Shown: in pieces, positions 8,279 to 18,997 of the stretch
Layout of the letters: each line of letters starts with the position of its first letter
Position numbering within the stretch: the stretch's first letter is position 1
NCBI RefSeq assembly: GCF_030077865.1
Contig: NZ_JASDDP010000011.1
Direction: 5' to 3' (one strand)
DNA from: Mycoplasma_H phocimorsus
GTDB lineage: Bacteria; Bacillota_I; Bacilli_A; Mycoplasmatales; Metamycoplasmataceae
Length of the DNA stretch: 42,537 nt
The notes under the pieces: model-generated
Told to the model about the DNA's origin: nothing
Databases searched by the model: none
Seen by the model: only the letters and a program-made list of their open reading frames with translations
Made by a program: the position numbers and the translations under genes

Positions 8279-11227
8279 ATGAAAAAATCAAAACTAAGAC
8301 TTTTAACGCTTGTTAGCGGCGCTTCAGTATTGGCTGCTTCTGCGTTTTCAATAAGTTGTTCTACAAACGTTTTACAAAATATACAAAATCAAAGTCTTGA
8401 AAGAAAACAAAAACAAATTGTGAGATACAATTCAACTAAAAAAGATAAATTATATTCAAGTAACTTTTCAAATTCATTTGGTTCAGATTCATTTGGAACA
8501 GATATAAACTATGCTGGAGCAAGATTTTGAAGATATCAAAGATCTGGCGAAACAAAAGTTATTGACTATATCGTTAAATCAAAAGGTGAAAATGATAAAG
8601 TATGAAATTCAAGTTCACAACTTATAGTTAGACCGACATTTGAATGATTTACATTAGATTTAATTAAAGAACTTATTATTACAAAACCTGATGGCTCAAC
8701 AATTATTTATACAAACTCGAAACATGAACTAATGCCTACTGATGACGAAATTAAAAAATGAGATAAATGATCTAAAGAAGGAAAACAAGAACAAGCTATT
8801 GACGAAATTAAAATGAAATATGGATGAAATGGTGAAGATGTTTCCTTAAAAATTTATTCAAATGATCCTCAATCTATTAACCACGTTGACTTCTTAAAAA
8901 ACATGAAAGGTGCTGCAAAACTTGCTCTTATTGTAAAAGATGTTAATTATTCAGATTTTGAAGGAAATAAGACAAAATATAAATTGAAAGCAGAAGACTT
9001 TTATAATTCATGATTACATACGCAATTATCTGCATTTGATTTTAGAATGCAAAATGGCGGGGTCAAATCTGGAGAAGGTAAAAGTGCTGTTGATGCAATT
9101 GGAGAAAGAATCAAAAAGATATTTAATGATCCTAATATTGATTTATTCAAACATGGAAAATCATATCCTAATGGCTACCTATTTGAATTATTTGATGTTG
9201 ATTTAAAATCTATTTCTAAAAAAGAGAAAACGCTTCAAAGCGTTAAAGATTCAACTGGCAAACTACAAGAGGCTTTTGTTTTCTATGCTTCTGACGAAAA
9301 AATTGGCGGGCAATTTAATCAATTATTTTTTACATTTATTAATGACACAACATTTGTACCTCTTCCAACAGAATATATTATTGAAAATAATGAAAAAGAT
9401 CATTTTGATGGGAAATTAAACCTTAAAGAATATATTAAAGATACAAATTCTTTAGCTTATAAATTAGGATATTACTGATATGGTCAAACTTTAGAAAATG
9501 TTTTATATATTGGACCATATATTCCTAAAAAATATGATGAATTTACACAGAAAAAAATTTACTTTCAAAATCCCAATTATTGAGATCAAGAATGAGTAAA
9601 AGCTCAAGATAATATTAAAGTTATTCAAGAAGAATATAAAACTTCCCCACTTAATCCAATTGAATTTGCTACTGAACAATTAAATGCTTATAGGGCCGGG
9701 TTAATTGATTCAATTGCTTTTAGAGATTTATCTGATACTGTTAAAGAAGAATTAATAGCTGGTGTGCCTGGTATGCCTATTGACTATTCAAAAACAGAAA
9801 ACAAAAATAAAACATTATTTAGTTTATTTGAAACAACAGCTCCAGATCCTTGATATGTTAATAAGGTTGATGAAAATGGTAACCCGCTTTCTAAAGAAGA
9901 ATATGAAAAACAAAAGTCCGCTGCTATTAGCAAATTTCAATTTAATGATCAATACAGTAAAATCATTTATGGATTAACAAGAGAAGAATTAAAACTGGAA
10001 GAAAAAAGAATTTCAACTCTTGATGCAATGTTAAAAACAGCAAAATCATTTAGATCAATTTACATGAATGTTGCCAATATGTATGCTTTAGCTGATTATA
10101 TTTCAACTGGTCAAGCAAAACCGCTACTTCCCGGTATGGCTCAAGATGCTATTTTTAAAACTGGAATGAGTGTAACTCCAAGACATAAATTAAATGAATT
10201 AAATAGCACATATGTTTTTGACAAAGACGGAAATAAACATAAATTTGCTGATGGGAGCATTTTACTTAAGCCTGATTTTTCATTCTTAAATAAAGTTGGT
10301 TCATTAGAAAGATTGAGAAGTAAATATTATTTAGAACTTCAACAATTAATGAAAGATTTATTGGACAAGGTTTATAAAGAAAATGGATGAAGTAGTGATA
10401 AAAAGGTGGCATGACGTAATGTATTTCGTTTTGCAAATGCTGATGCCAAAATGAAAGATTCTATTAGAAATTTTGAAAAGTTAGTAAATGGTTTAGATCC
10501 AAGATTAGAATTTAAACTTGATGTTCCAAGTGATATTAATGATTTAATTGATGCTGTTATCACAAACAAAGGCCCTAAATTCTTTTCTGGTTGAGGTTAT
10601 GATTATGAAGGTATTGGACAATACTATACTTCTTTGGCTTCATTTGAAGCAGGTTCATTTATTTATATGCTTTCAACAATTTTAAAAGATGAATTTGAAA
10701 ATAATGGTGCTGCTGGTTATAAAACTAAAATTCCTGAGCTTTATAAATTGGCTTTAAAAATTAATGAAAAAATAAGACATGAAGTAGAAATTACCGAAAA
10801 AAATAAAGACAAATTTATTTATCTGCCTATTGATCTTAAAGATATAGTAACAGCAACTAACTATGAAATATTGCATGGCGATCTTGAATTTACTAAAACA
10901 AAAATTGTTGATGGCCATGTTGAAAAATTAGACCCATCAATTGAAAAAGATAAAAAACAAATTGATAAAATTAAAAATTCTAATATAGAAAAATTTAAAA
11001 CTTCATTATCGAAATTTTTCTTATTCTTACAAGAAGAGTACTCAATAGAAGAACATATTGCACTAATTCAAGAAATTAATTCAATATTTGGATGAGACTT
11101 CGGAGTACAATTGCAAATTACTACATCATTTAATAAATTTGTAAAGAACCCTAAATTCATTACGCCCGGCGGTTCATCAAGTATTCCATATGTACAAGAT
11201 ATAAAGCTTGTTTTAGATATTAAATAG
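8279..11227 (+). CDS. oppA: Oligopeptide-binding lipoprotein OppA
   Basis: Predicted 982-aa surface lipoprotein. A basic N-terminus and hydrophobic segment lead to a lipobox ending at Cys27 (FSISC). Size and position agree with the large mycoplasmal OppA, known in M. hominis as P100, which binds peptides and has been reported to have ecto-ATPase activity. A glycine-rich stretch near residues 260-268 (GGVKSGEGKS) resembles a P-loop but does not have the exact spacing. ATG 8279 is preceded by GAAAGGAAAT at the end of pepF. oppB starts 10 nt after the stop. The overall sequence diverges from enterobacterial OppA, so the name rests on the lipobox, size and operon. Confidence 0.88.
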
Positions 11228-11237
11228 AAAGGAAATA

Positions 11238-12455
11238 ATGTTTAAATACATACTTAAAAGATTAATGCTGGCTATTTTAACAATGCTTATTATTATTGTG
11301 GTTGTTTATACAGTAACTGCATTATTTCAAAAAGATCCTTTTGTCTCATTAGAAGATGCTGGTAATAACGCTAATATTAAGGAGGAAAACTTAAAATTAG
11401 CAAATACATACTTTTTAAAAGATAAAAGCGGGGCATGAGTCCCTGTTTTGGATAGACTGGCTTTATATTTATTTGGTAATAAATTTTTTGGAATGCCAAT
11501 TTATTTTAGAGCTTCTACTCAAGAATTGTTCCAAACTATATCAGTTACTGGAACGCCACAAACAGAAACAATTTATGGAATATTTGAAGGTAATCCAGGA
11601 CCAATTTTCTTACCTGAAAATGCGCCGGGTATTAACATTGCGGAAATTTCTGTTGATCAGCAAATACCATTACTATTTTTTAGACCTCTTAAATATACGA
11701 TTGGTGTTACATTGCCTTCATTTATAATTTCGGCAATACTTGGGGTTACTTTGGGTGTTGTTGCTGGATATAAAAGAGGAAAATTTTTAGATACATTTAT
11801 TAATAGTGCGAGCTTACTATTTGTTGCAATACCTTCATTTGTATTGGCTCCATTAATTATTAAATGAGGGCTAGCATTAGGATTTCCACCTTCATATTTA
11901 CCAATTGGTGAATACACATTGGCAGAAGTAATAAAATCATATATACCTATTATTTTTATTATTTCTATATCTTCATTATCAGGTTATATTATTTATACAC
12001 GTAACCAAGTTGTTACAGTTTTAAATAGTAACTATGTGCTAATAGCGAAATCAAAAGGGTTAAATCAATCACAAATTTTTTTCAAATATGTTTTAAGAAA
12101 TATTTCAATTCCTTTAGTTGCTATTATTATTCCTTCATATATTATTCTATTATCAGGTTCAATTGTTATTGAAAGATATTGAAATATACCCGGGACCTCA
12201 ACAATTATTGTTAACTCATTCCAAAAAGGTGAAACAAATATTATTATGTTTAACGTAATATTTTTCTCACTACTTAGCGTATTTACGGCAATTATTGTTG
12301 ATGTTGCTGTTGCAATTATGGATCCAAGAATTAAATATTCTTCAGATACACCAAACTCATTAATAAAAAGATTTCATGCTTGAAAAATAAGAAAACAAAA
12401 AATAAAAGAATTTAAAATGAATTCATTACAACAGAAAGGAGAAATCGATGTCTAA
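11238..12455 (+). CDS. oppB: Oligopeptide ABC transporter permease OppB
   Basis: Predicted 405-aa integral membrane permease, one half of the peptide channel. It begins with the typical OppB N-terminus (FKYILKRLMLAILTML) followed by a large external loop, then membrane helices from about residue 150. The EAA-loop, which docks the ATPase, is near residues 265-285 (LIAKSKGLNQSQIFFKYVLR). It is about 90 residues longer than E. coli OppB (306 aa), mainly in the first external loop, as in other mycoplasmas. GAAAGGAAATA precedes ATG 11238. The end overlaps oppC by 8 nt. Confidence 0.93.
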
Positions 12456-13839
12456 AGAAAATTTATTTAAATTAAGTCCTGAACAGAAAAAATTATTAGT
12501 GTTTGCTGACTCAAAAATTAGAAAAAGTACAAATGAAATTACTGGAAAACCTAAGATAATGTTTGTGGAAATTTTAAAACGTTATTTTTCAAATCCATAT
12601 GTAGTTATTGCAACAATCGTTTTCTTTGCTATAATCGTTATTTCTCTCTCAGTTATTTTATTTTCAAAAGTGTATCATCCAGAATATTTAGAGCAAAATA
12701 TTTCTCCATATAAAATTGATGTTGCTCCTTCTGCTGCTGGACAATTAATTGATAAATCACCTGAATGGTTACCGCCAGAATATATTCAGATAATTAGCAA
12801 ATTTAAAGAAACTGGAAATACTTCACTTCTTGGTGGAACTGATGCTGATAAACTTCAAGGTATTTATAACTATATACCTGAACTTAATAAATATTTACAA
12901 TTAACGCCTGATTATTTAAAAGAAATTAATGGTAGACTTGAATTTACATATAATGCTTATTACTTTAATTATATTAAAAAAGTTATAGAAAAAATGGAGC
13001 AGCCAATTTCTGAAGGCGGACTTGGAATTATGTTTAAAGACTTGCTTCCAACAATTAATGGTGATAAACTTGTTGATCCAATAAAAACATTGCAAGGACA
13101 TGAACAATGAATAGCTGATCAATGAAACGAATTTGCAATTAAAGGTGCTTATAAATCACTACTTGGAACAGATGAAGTTGGGAACGATATCTGAACAAGA
13201 ACATGAGCAGGTACATGACAAGTTATTTGAATTGCTTTAGTGGTAGCTACTATTGAAACAATTATCGGGGTTGCAATTGGAGCTTATTTAGGATTTCATG
13301 CTTATAAAAAAGTAGATACAATTATTATGAGAGTAATTGAAATTATTACTTCAATTCCAGGCTTAATTTGATTTTTACTTATTGTTTCATTCTTTAACTC
13401 ACCATCATCAGGCGCATTAATAATTGCATTTATTATTATTGGCTGAACAGGCCCTGTTGCTGGAGCAAGATTATTTATTATTACAGTTAAAGATGAAGAA
13501 TTTATTGTTGCTTCAAAATCATTGGGGGCAAAGGAAGCAAGACAAATTTTCTCACATGCCTTGCCAGCAATTATAGGGAAAATTGCGCAGTCATTTGTTA
13601 GAAGAATTCCTTCTGTAGTGCTAGGTATATCTTCACTAGCATTTCTAGGTTTTTATAAAGATGATGGGTTAAATGCCAACTTAGGAAGTTTATTAATTGA
13701 AGCTAATGGTAAATCTGATAAAAATATTTGATTATTAGTTCTTCCAACAACAATATTAATGTCACTATCATTATCACTACACTTTATCGCGTTAGGAGTG
13801 CACGATGCTTTAGATCCTAGAGTAATTCGGGCAAAATAA
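12448..13839 (+). CDS. oppC: Oligopeptide ABC transporter permease OppC
   Basis: Predicted 463-aa integral membrane permease, partner of OppB. One helix near residues 50-75 is followed by a long external domain (about 160 residues), then the conserved block LLGTDEVGNDIWTRTWAG, several helices and the EAA-loop VASKSLGAKEARQIFSHALP that contacts the ATPases. E. coli OppC has about 302 residues; the surplus is in the external loop. The AGAAAGGAG Shine-Dalgarno sequence lies within the end of oppB, and the start overlaps the oppB stop by 8 nt. oppD starts 2 nt after the stop. Confidence 0.93.
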
Positions 13840-13841
13840 TT

Positions 13842-14990
13842 ATGAAAAAACAAAACTGATTTAAAGAATTAATTCAAGAAATTAAACAAAAATTTATGCC
13901 TGTTTCATCTGTTTTAAAAAGCATTGAAACAGAAGATAATTCTTCTGGTTTATTAGAAGTTAAAAACTTAAGAGTTTCTTTTAGAACTTCTAAAAAGAAA
14001 GTGATAAATATTGTTAGAGGAGTTGATTTAAAACTTAAAAGAGGGGAAATTGTTGGACTTGTAGGCGAATCAGGTTCAGGTAAAACAGTTACTTCAAAAT
14101 CTTTATTAAATATTAATGAAAATGCAATTATTCAAACAGATACATTTAGAATTTCTAAATATGATTTATCAAAATTAAAATTTGATAAACAATGACAAGC
14201 AATTAGAGGAAGTAAAATTGGTTATATTCCTCAAGATCCGCTTACTTCATTAAACCCAACAAGAAAGGTTGGAAAACAATTATTAGATGCATTAAATAAT
14301 AATATTGAGTGAAAAGATAGATCATTTACACAAAAATATGAATATTTAATTGATTTAATGAAAAAATTTGGTCTACAAAATGCTGAAGACTTATTTTATA
14401 GATATCCACATACATTATCTGGTGGTATGAAACAACGTATAGTTATTGCTATGGTTGTAGCTTTAAAACCAGAATTAATTATTGCCGATGAACCAACTAC
14501 TGCTCTTGATCCTACTGTTCAAGCATCAGTACTTGCTTTATTTGAAAAAATTAGAAAAGATTTTAACATTTCAATTATTATGATTTCGCATAATATTTCA
14601 GTTATTGCTAAGTTTTGTGATTATGTTTATGTTATGTATGCTGGAAGAATTGTTGAAAGAGGATTAAAAGAAGAAATTTTTACTGATCCAAAACATCCAT
14701 ATACATGAGCTCTTATTTCAGCAATACCTGAAGATGAAGATGAAAGATTATACACAATTAAAGGTAATCCACCTGATATGGCCAACCTCCCTTCAGGCGA
14801 TCCATTTGCACCTAGAAATGATTATGCTTTAGAATTAGATTTTATTAAGGAACCGGAATTAATTAAAGTAACAAAAACGCACTATGCGGCCACATGATTG
14901 TTGGCTCCGGGCGCTCCAGAAGTACAATTAAATGATGAGCTAAAAAGAAGAATAGAAAGTTTTAAAGAGGTTTTTGATGGAAAAAAGTAA
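13842..14990 (+). CDS. oppD: Oligopeptide ABC transporter ATPase OppD
   Basis: Predicted 382-aa ATPase of the peptide importer. It shows Walker A (GESGSGKT), a Q-loop (GYIPQDPLTSLNP), the signature (LSGGMKQR), Walker B (LIIADEPTTALD) and the switch His (ISHN). The C-terminal part has the Opp/Dpp extension with HPYTWALISAIP. The cluster of cysteines seen in many OppD proteins is missing here, so an iron-sulfur site is unlikely. An N-terminal extension of about 40 residues precedes the ABC domain. The last 14 nt overlap the start of oppF. Confidence 0.95.
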
Positions 14991-17667
14991 AGAAATACTA
15001 AAAGTAAGAAATTTAAAAAAATATTTTGTTAATAGGGGGTTTGTTAATAAGGCTGTTGATGATTTAACTTTTAATCTTAAAGCTGGAGAAATTTTAGGAA
15101 TTATTGGTGAGTCTGGTTCAGGTAAAACAACTGTAGGTAGAACTCTTATTCGACTATATGAAGATTACAATGGATTCATTACTTTAAATGACAAAATTAT
15201 TTCAGGTAAAAAATTAACAAAAGCAAGAGAAAAATTTTTAAGAAGAAGTATTCAAATGATTTTTCAAGATCCTCATGCATCACTTAATGGTCAAAAAACT
15301 GTTTATTCAATTTTAGAAGAACCTTTAATTGTTAATGGCATGATTAAAGATCGCATTAATGATCTTCTTCAAGATTGAAAAATTATTAAAACAAACTTTA
15401 GATATTCATTTGAAAAAGAGTATAAAAAACTCAAACTTTCAAACTTGAAAGCTATTAATGAAACTGCAATTCTTTTTTTTAAAAAATATCACAAAATGAT
15501 TAATGAACTTGAAATTGAATCAGGTGCTGATATTAAACAAAATGTTGAAATATTACTTTCTTATTTAGAAAAAAAGCAAGAAATGGAATCTTTTATTGTT
15601 GATAAAATTTATACAAATTTTGATAATATGCTTAAAATTTATTTTAAATATCAACAAGATTATAGAAATAATAATGTTGATGTTGATGAAATCGAACTTA
15701 AAAAGGCAATTAATAATTATGAAAATGTAAAAGCATTAAGAAAAATTACTGAAAAGGGTCATTTATTAGAAACGAAATTAGGTAACAAAATAAAAGAAAA
15801 AAATGACAAAATTAGTGAAATTAATGAATTAATTTTAAATAATAAAAATGCTTTTAATAACTACATCAATGAATTTGAATCCGAGTTAAGACTTAAAGAA
15901 ATTTCTAAAGGGTTGACTCATAATTTAGATGAATTTGCTTTATTAGAAAAAAATATTCTTTTAATTAAAAAATCGCACACTTTAATTAAAGCTATTTCAA
16001 AAGAATTAAGATACTTAACAATTGATCAAATTACTGAATTAGTAGATAATATAAAACTTTATAATGCTGAATTTACCGAAAAAGAGTTGAATTTCTCATT
16101 TGTTTTAAAACACAAAAAGGAAGTTTCAAGTATTATTCAAGAAAAATATGATTTTAATTATTCAAAATATTTAAAGCTTTCTCAAAAACAACATAAAGAG
16201 GCTAATAAAGAAAAAACCAAAATTAAGCACAATGTTGCAAAATTTAAAAGAGAACTTGATATTGAAAAGAAAATTTCTGGAATGAGTAAAGAAAAAGCTT
16301 TACTATTAGAGACATTTTTAGTTAAAATTAATAAATTAATTGACAAAAAAGATGATTTGCTTTCTTCAAATGAAGATCCTAATAGATGAATGATTATAGA
16401 AAAACTTAAACTTGAAATTAAAGAAACTAAAATTCAATTAAAAGCTGCATTAGCTAAATTTAATGAAAAAGAAAAATCTGCTTATAAACTTAAAAAAGAA
16501 GTTTATAAAACAAAAATTACTGAATTAAAATCGCAGTTAAATGATTCAAATCATAAACTAATTTATCAACAAATTAAAAAGGAAAAGACAGAATACTTTA
16601 ATTCATTAAATTTAAATGTTAAATCAAGTTTTGATCTTAAGGAGGCTGCCAACAAATTGGCTAAAGCAAAAGCTGAAAATAAAGAGGAAATTAAAAAATA
16701 TATTCAACAAAATATTGAAATTAATTCTAAACTTGATGATGAAATCAAAAAAGAAAATGATTTATATTTATCATTAAAAACTGAACAATCTGAAGTAAAT
16801 AAATTATTTGAAATTAAATATAAAGAGGCATTAGATAAATTTAGAGAATATAGTATAACGATTGGAAAATCAAAAAAAGATATTAAATTTGAAATTAATA
16901 AATTTATGACAATGTTAAAAGAAAAGCAAGAAACTCTTGAATCATTTAATGTTGAGGTTAAATACTTAAATAAAGATATTAAAAAATTAAATATTTTAAT
17001 GGGTATTAATGAAACTCTTCTTTCAAAATTATTTAAAAATTCTGATTTATATAGAAATATTCAACATTACTTAATTTACTTTATTGCCAAAAGCAAAATA
17101 AGTAACTTATTAACTAAAAATAAAATTTATAAGGCCCTTGAAGATGTTGGTCTTTTAAAACAATTTGCTTATAGATATCCTCATGAATTCAGTGGTGGAC
17201 AAAGACAAAGAATTGTTATTGCTAGAGCATTAATTTCTGACCCAAGTATTATTGTTGCTGATGAACCTATTGCTTCTTTAGATATCTCTATTCAAGCGCA
17301 AATTATTAACTTATTAAAAGATTTATGTGAACAAAAAAATATTGGATTAATATTTATAGCTCATGACCTTTCAATGGTTGAATACATTGCTGATAGAATT
17401 TTAATTATGCATCTTGGTAAAGTTGTTGAATCAGGAAAAACAAATAAAATATATGAAAATCCAATTCATCCATATACAAAAAACCTATTTAAAGCAATAC
17501 CTAAAATTTCAAATGCTGATAAAAAGTTTGAAAATATTTCTTTTGTTTTAGATTATCTTTCAGAACAAAATTTTTATAACATTCCTTCTGTTCACAAATA
17601 TGACGAAGAACATTTTGTTTATGGAACGGATGCACAATTTATTAAGTGAACAAATAAAAAACGCTAA
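14977..17667 (+). CDS. oppF: Oligopeptide ABC transporter ATPase OppF with giant helical insertion
   Basis: Predicted 896-aa ATPase, against about 330 residues in E. coli. Walker A (GESGSGKTT) is at residues 44-52 and the Q-loop (IQMIFQDP) at 92-99. The signature (SGGQRQR) is near 739-745, followed by Walker B (IIVADEPIASLD), the switch His (IAHD) and HPYT. Between roughly residues 133 and 712 lies about 580 residues of lysine- and glutamate-rich, coiled-coil-like sequence inserted in the helical subdomain. Long OppF proteins are known in mycoplasmas, so this is a lineage trait. All catalytic motifs are intact, so it should be active. ATG 14977 overlaps oppD by 14 nt; a TTG just before it is a less likely start. 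It ends the operon. Confidence 0.95.
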
Positions 17668-17677
17668 GCAACTTCAG

Positions 17678-17785
17678 CTAGAGCAATATAATTTTATATT
17701 AAATTTTTTCTGCTCTATAGTATATTCGGCTTTAGTTTTTTTAAAACATTTAATAAGTTTTTGCTTATTAACTGAATATGCTTGC
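17678..17785 (+). other. Structured region just after oppF
   Basis: Three stacked inverted repeats follow oppF. 17680-17685 (AGAGCA) pairs with 17711-17716. 17719-17729 pairs with 17772-17782 over 11 bp with two G-U pairs. Inside the latter, AATAAG (17752-17757) pairs with CTTATT (17764-17769). No clear U-tract follows. It may stabilise the 3' end of the opp mRNA or be part of a small RNA. No known RNA family was recognised. Confidence 0.3.
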
Positions 17786-17971
17786 TTATATTTTTTTAAG
17801 TACTATAATAATTTTGTGCTTGGTTTTTGTTTTAAAAACAAACTGATTTTAAGATATAGAAAAACTAATAAAAATATGAATAATAAATTGTTAAAAACTT
17901 AAATATAAATTTTTGCTCTGTATTTATGTTTTTATTTTTTATTATAAAAGTTAAAAAAAATATTAATGAAT

Positions 17972-18008
17972 AAAACCACAACTGCAGCATTCGCGTATTT
18001 GTGGTTTT
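17972..18008 (+). terminator. Hairpin, probable terminator of the opp operon
   Basis: AAAACCACAA (17972-17981) pairs perfectly with TTGTGGTTTT (17999-18008) around a 17-nt loop. T-rich sequence follows on the plus strand and A-rich sequence precedes, so it could work in both directions. It lies 300 nt past oppF. Confidence 0.5.
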
Positions 18009-18120
18009 AATTAATTTTTAATTTCAATTATAAAGCTTGTGTTAACTTATTTAATTTTTTAGGTAATTAACTTTTTCTAAATTTAATAATTCATTTATAA
18101 ATATTGCTAATTTTTAAACT

Positions 18121-18600
18121 GGAATAACAAAATTTTCTTTTTTTAAAATTTTGTTTATTAAAACTTTTAAATATATTTGTTCAGAATCATCTATAAAAAT
18201 AAAAATAACTCTATCTTTTTTAAGAAGTTTTCTAGATAATTAAAATCTTTCGTTCAAAATATTTAGTCAGTCATTACAGCTAAATTTATCTCAATAAACA
18301 AATTTGTTTACCAAAATATTTTTTATTATTAGTTATTATATTGCCATTATTTTTTGCTGATTTAGTATTAAAGGAAGATCAATGTAAATTACATCATAAT
18401 TAGCACATGTACAATCTATCTTTTTCTTTCTTTGCACTACTAATAAAGTTTTAAAAGCATCATAATTTTTACCAGTAATTGATTGGTTATTAGTTATGCT
18501 TTCAATATTATTAAAAAATGGTTTTTTATTAAATTCTAATAAAGCTATTTCTTTATTATTTATTTCAAGCACTGCGTCAAATGTAAAAATCTTTAAAATT
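18121..18600 (-). pseudogene. Decayed type III restriction-modification methyltransferase (mod) fragment
   Basis: On the minus strand about 160 codons of a type III DNA methyltransferase can be traced in two frames with stops between them. The first part has GKNYDAFKTLLVVQR and then YDVIYIDLPL, where active enzymes have the catalytic DPPY; here it reads DLPL. After a frameshift, one can read VYWDKFSCNDWLNILNERF, then RKLLKKDRVIFIFIDDSEQ and IYLKVLINKILKKENFV. This order is that of Mod subunits (DPPY, then DKFSR-WLNML, then GVIFVSIDD). The target-recognition part, the rest of the C-terminus and any res gene are missing. The DPPY loss, the frame changes and the AT drift show it is dead. Confidence 0.75.
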
Positions 18601-18644
18601 TTCTAAAATCGTTTTAAATATTTTTTTAATTTTTATAAAAATCG

Positions 18645-18728
18645 CTAACAGCAATTTATCATTTTTTTAGAACTTGAAATAATATTACTTCAAGTTTTTT
18701 TTGAAACTTTTAATGTGTATATTATCAT
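18645..18728 (-). pseudogene. Truncated copy of the start of the 36-kb orphan gene
   Basis: A 27-codon ORF (ATG at 18728, stop at 18645) contains IYTLKVSKKTWSNIIS. The start of the 395-aa gene at 35033-36220 has IYTLNISKKTWSNIIS. DNA at 18661-18722 matches 36138-36199 with only about five or six differences over 62 bases. After Lys-Lys the copy diverges and ends. It is therefore a remnant of a related gene or of a partial duplication, lying next to the dead mod gene. Confidence 0.6.
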
Positions 18729-18791
18729 TTTTATTTATTATTTTCGTAAAGTAATTATTAAATAAATTTTTATTTTTTTGTAAAAAAGTTA

Positions 18792-18797
18792 TATAAT
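18792..18797 (+). promoter_or_regulatory. -10 box of tRNA-Arg
   Basis: A perfect TATAAT lies 13 nt before the mature 5' end of the tRNA. No good -35 box is visible at the right distance. Confidence 0.4.
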
Positions 18798-18810
18798 ATT
18801 TATTATAAAT

Positions 18811-18887
18811 GGTCGCGTAGCTCAGCAGGACAGAGCACGAGCCTTCTAAGCTTGTGGTCAGAGGTTCGAATCCTCTCGTGATCGCCA
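18811..18887 (+). tRNA. tRNA-Arg (UCU)
   Basis: A 77-nt cloverleaf with encoded CCA. The acceptor GGTCGCG pairs with CGTGATC using two G-U pairs. The D-arm (GCTCAGCAGGACAGAGC), the anticodon loop CTTCTAA (anticodon TCT, reads AGA/AGG) and the T-loop GGTTCGAATCC are all standard. It decodes AGA, the main Arg codon in this AT-rich genome. A run of T follows the CCA. Confidence 0.95.
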
Positions 18888-18997
18888 TTTTTTTATACTT
18901 TTTAAAGTAATGTGGCGATATAGTATATACTTTTATATATATTATTTTTATAAAATAATATTTAATTGCTTAAAGTTAATAATATATAAGGAGAAAA

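Noticed and set aside
9047..9090. GGVKSGEGKS in OppA as a Walker A motif
   Set aside because: The spacing G-x4-GK-S/T is not met exactly and no Walker B was recognised, so ATPase activity cannot be claimed from it.
14974..14976. TTG as the start of oppF
   Set aside because: The adjacent ATG at 14977 is the normal start and has the better distance to the GAGG sequence upstream.
17600..17902. A 100-codon plus-strand frame overlapping the end of oppF
   Set aside because: It starts inside oppF in another frame, has no Shine-Dalgarno sequence and a composition like non-coding AT-rich DNA. The hairpins there explain the region better.
18336..18572. A 78-codon minus-strand frame as a functional small gene
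   Set aside because: It contains a broken methyltransferase motif (DLPL for DPPY), and the homology goes on in another frame, so it is a pseudogene piece.
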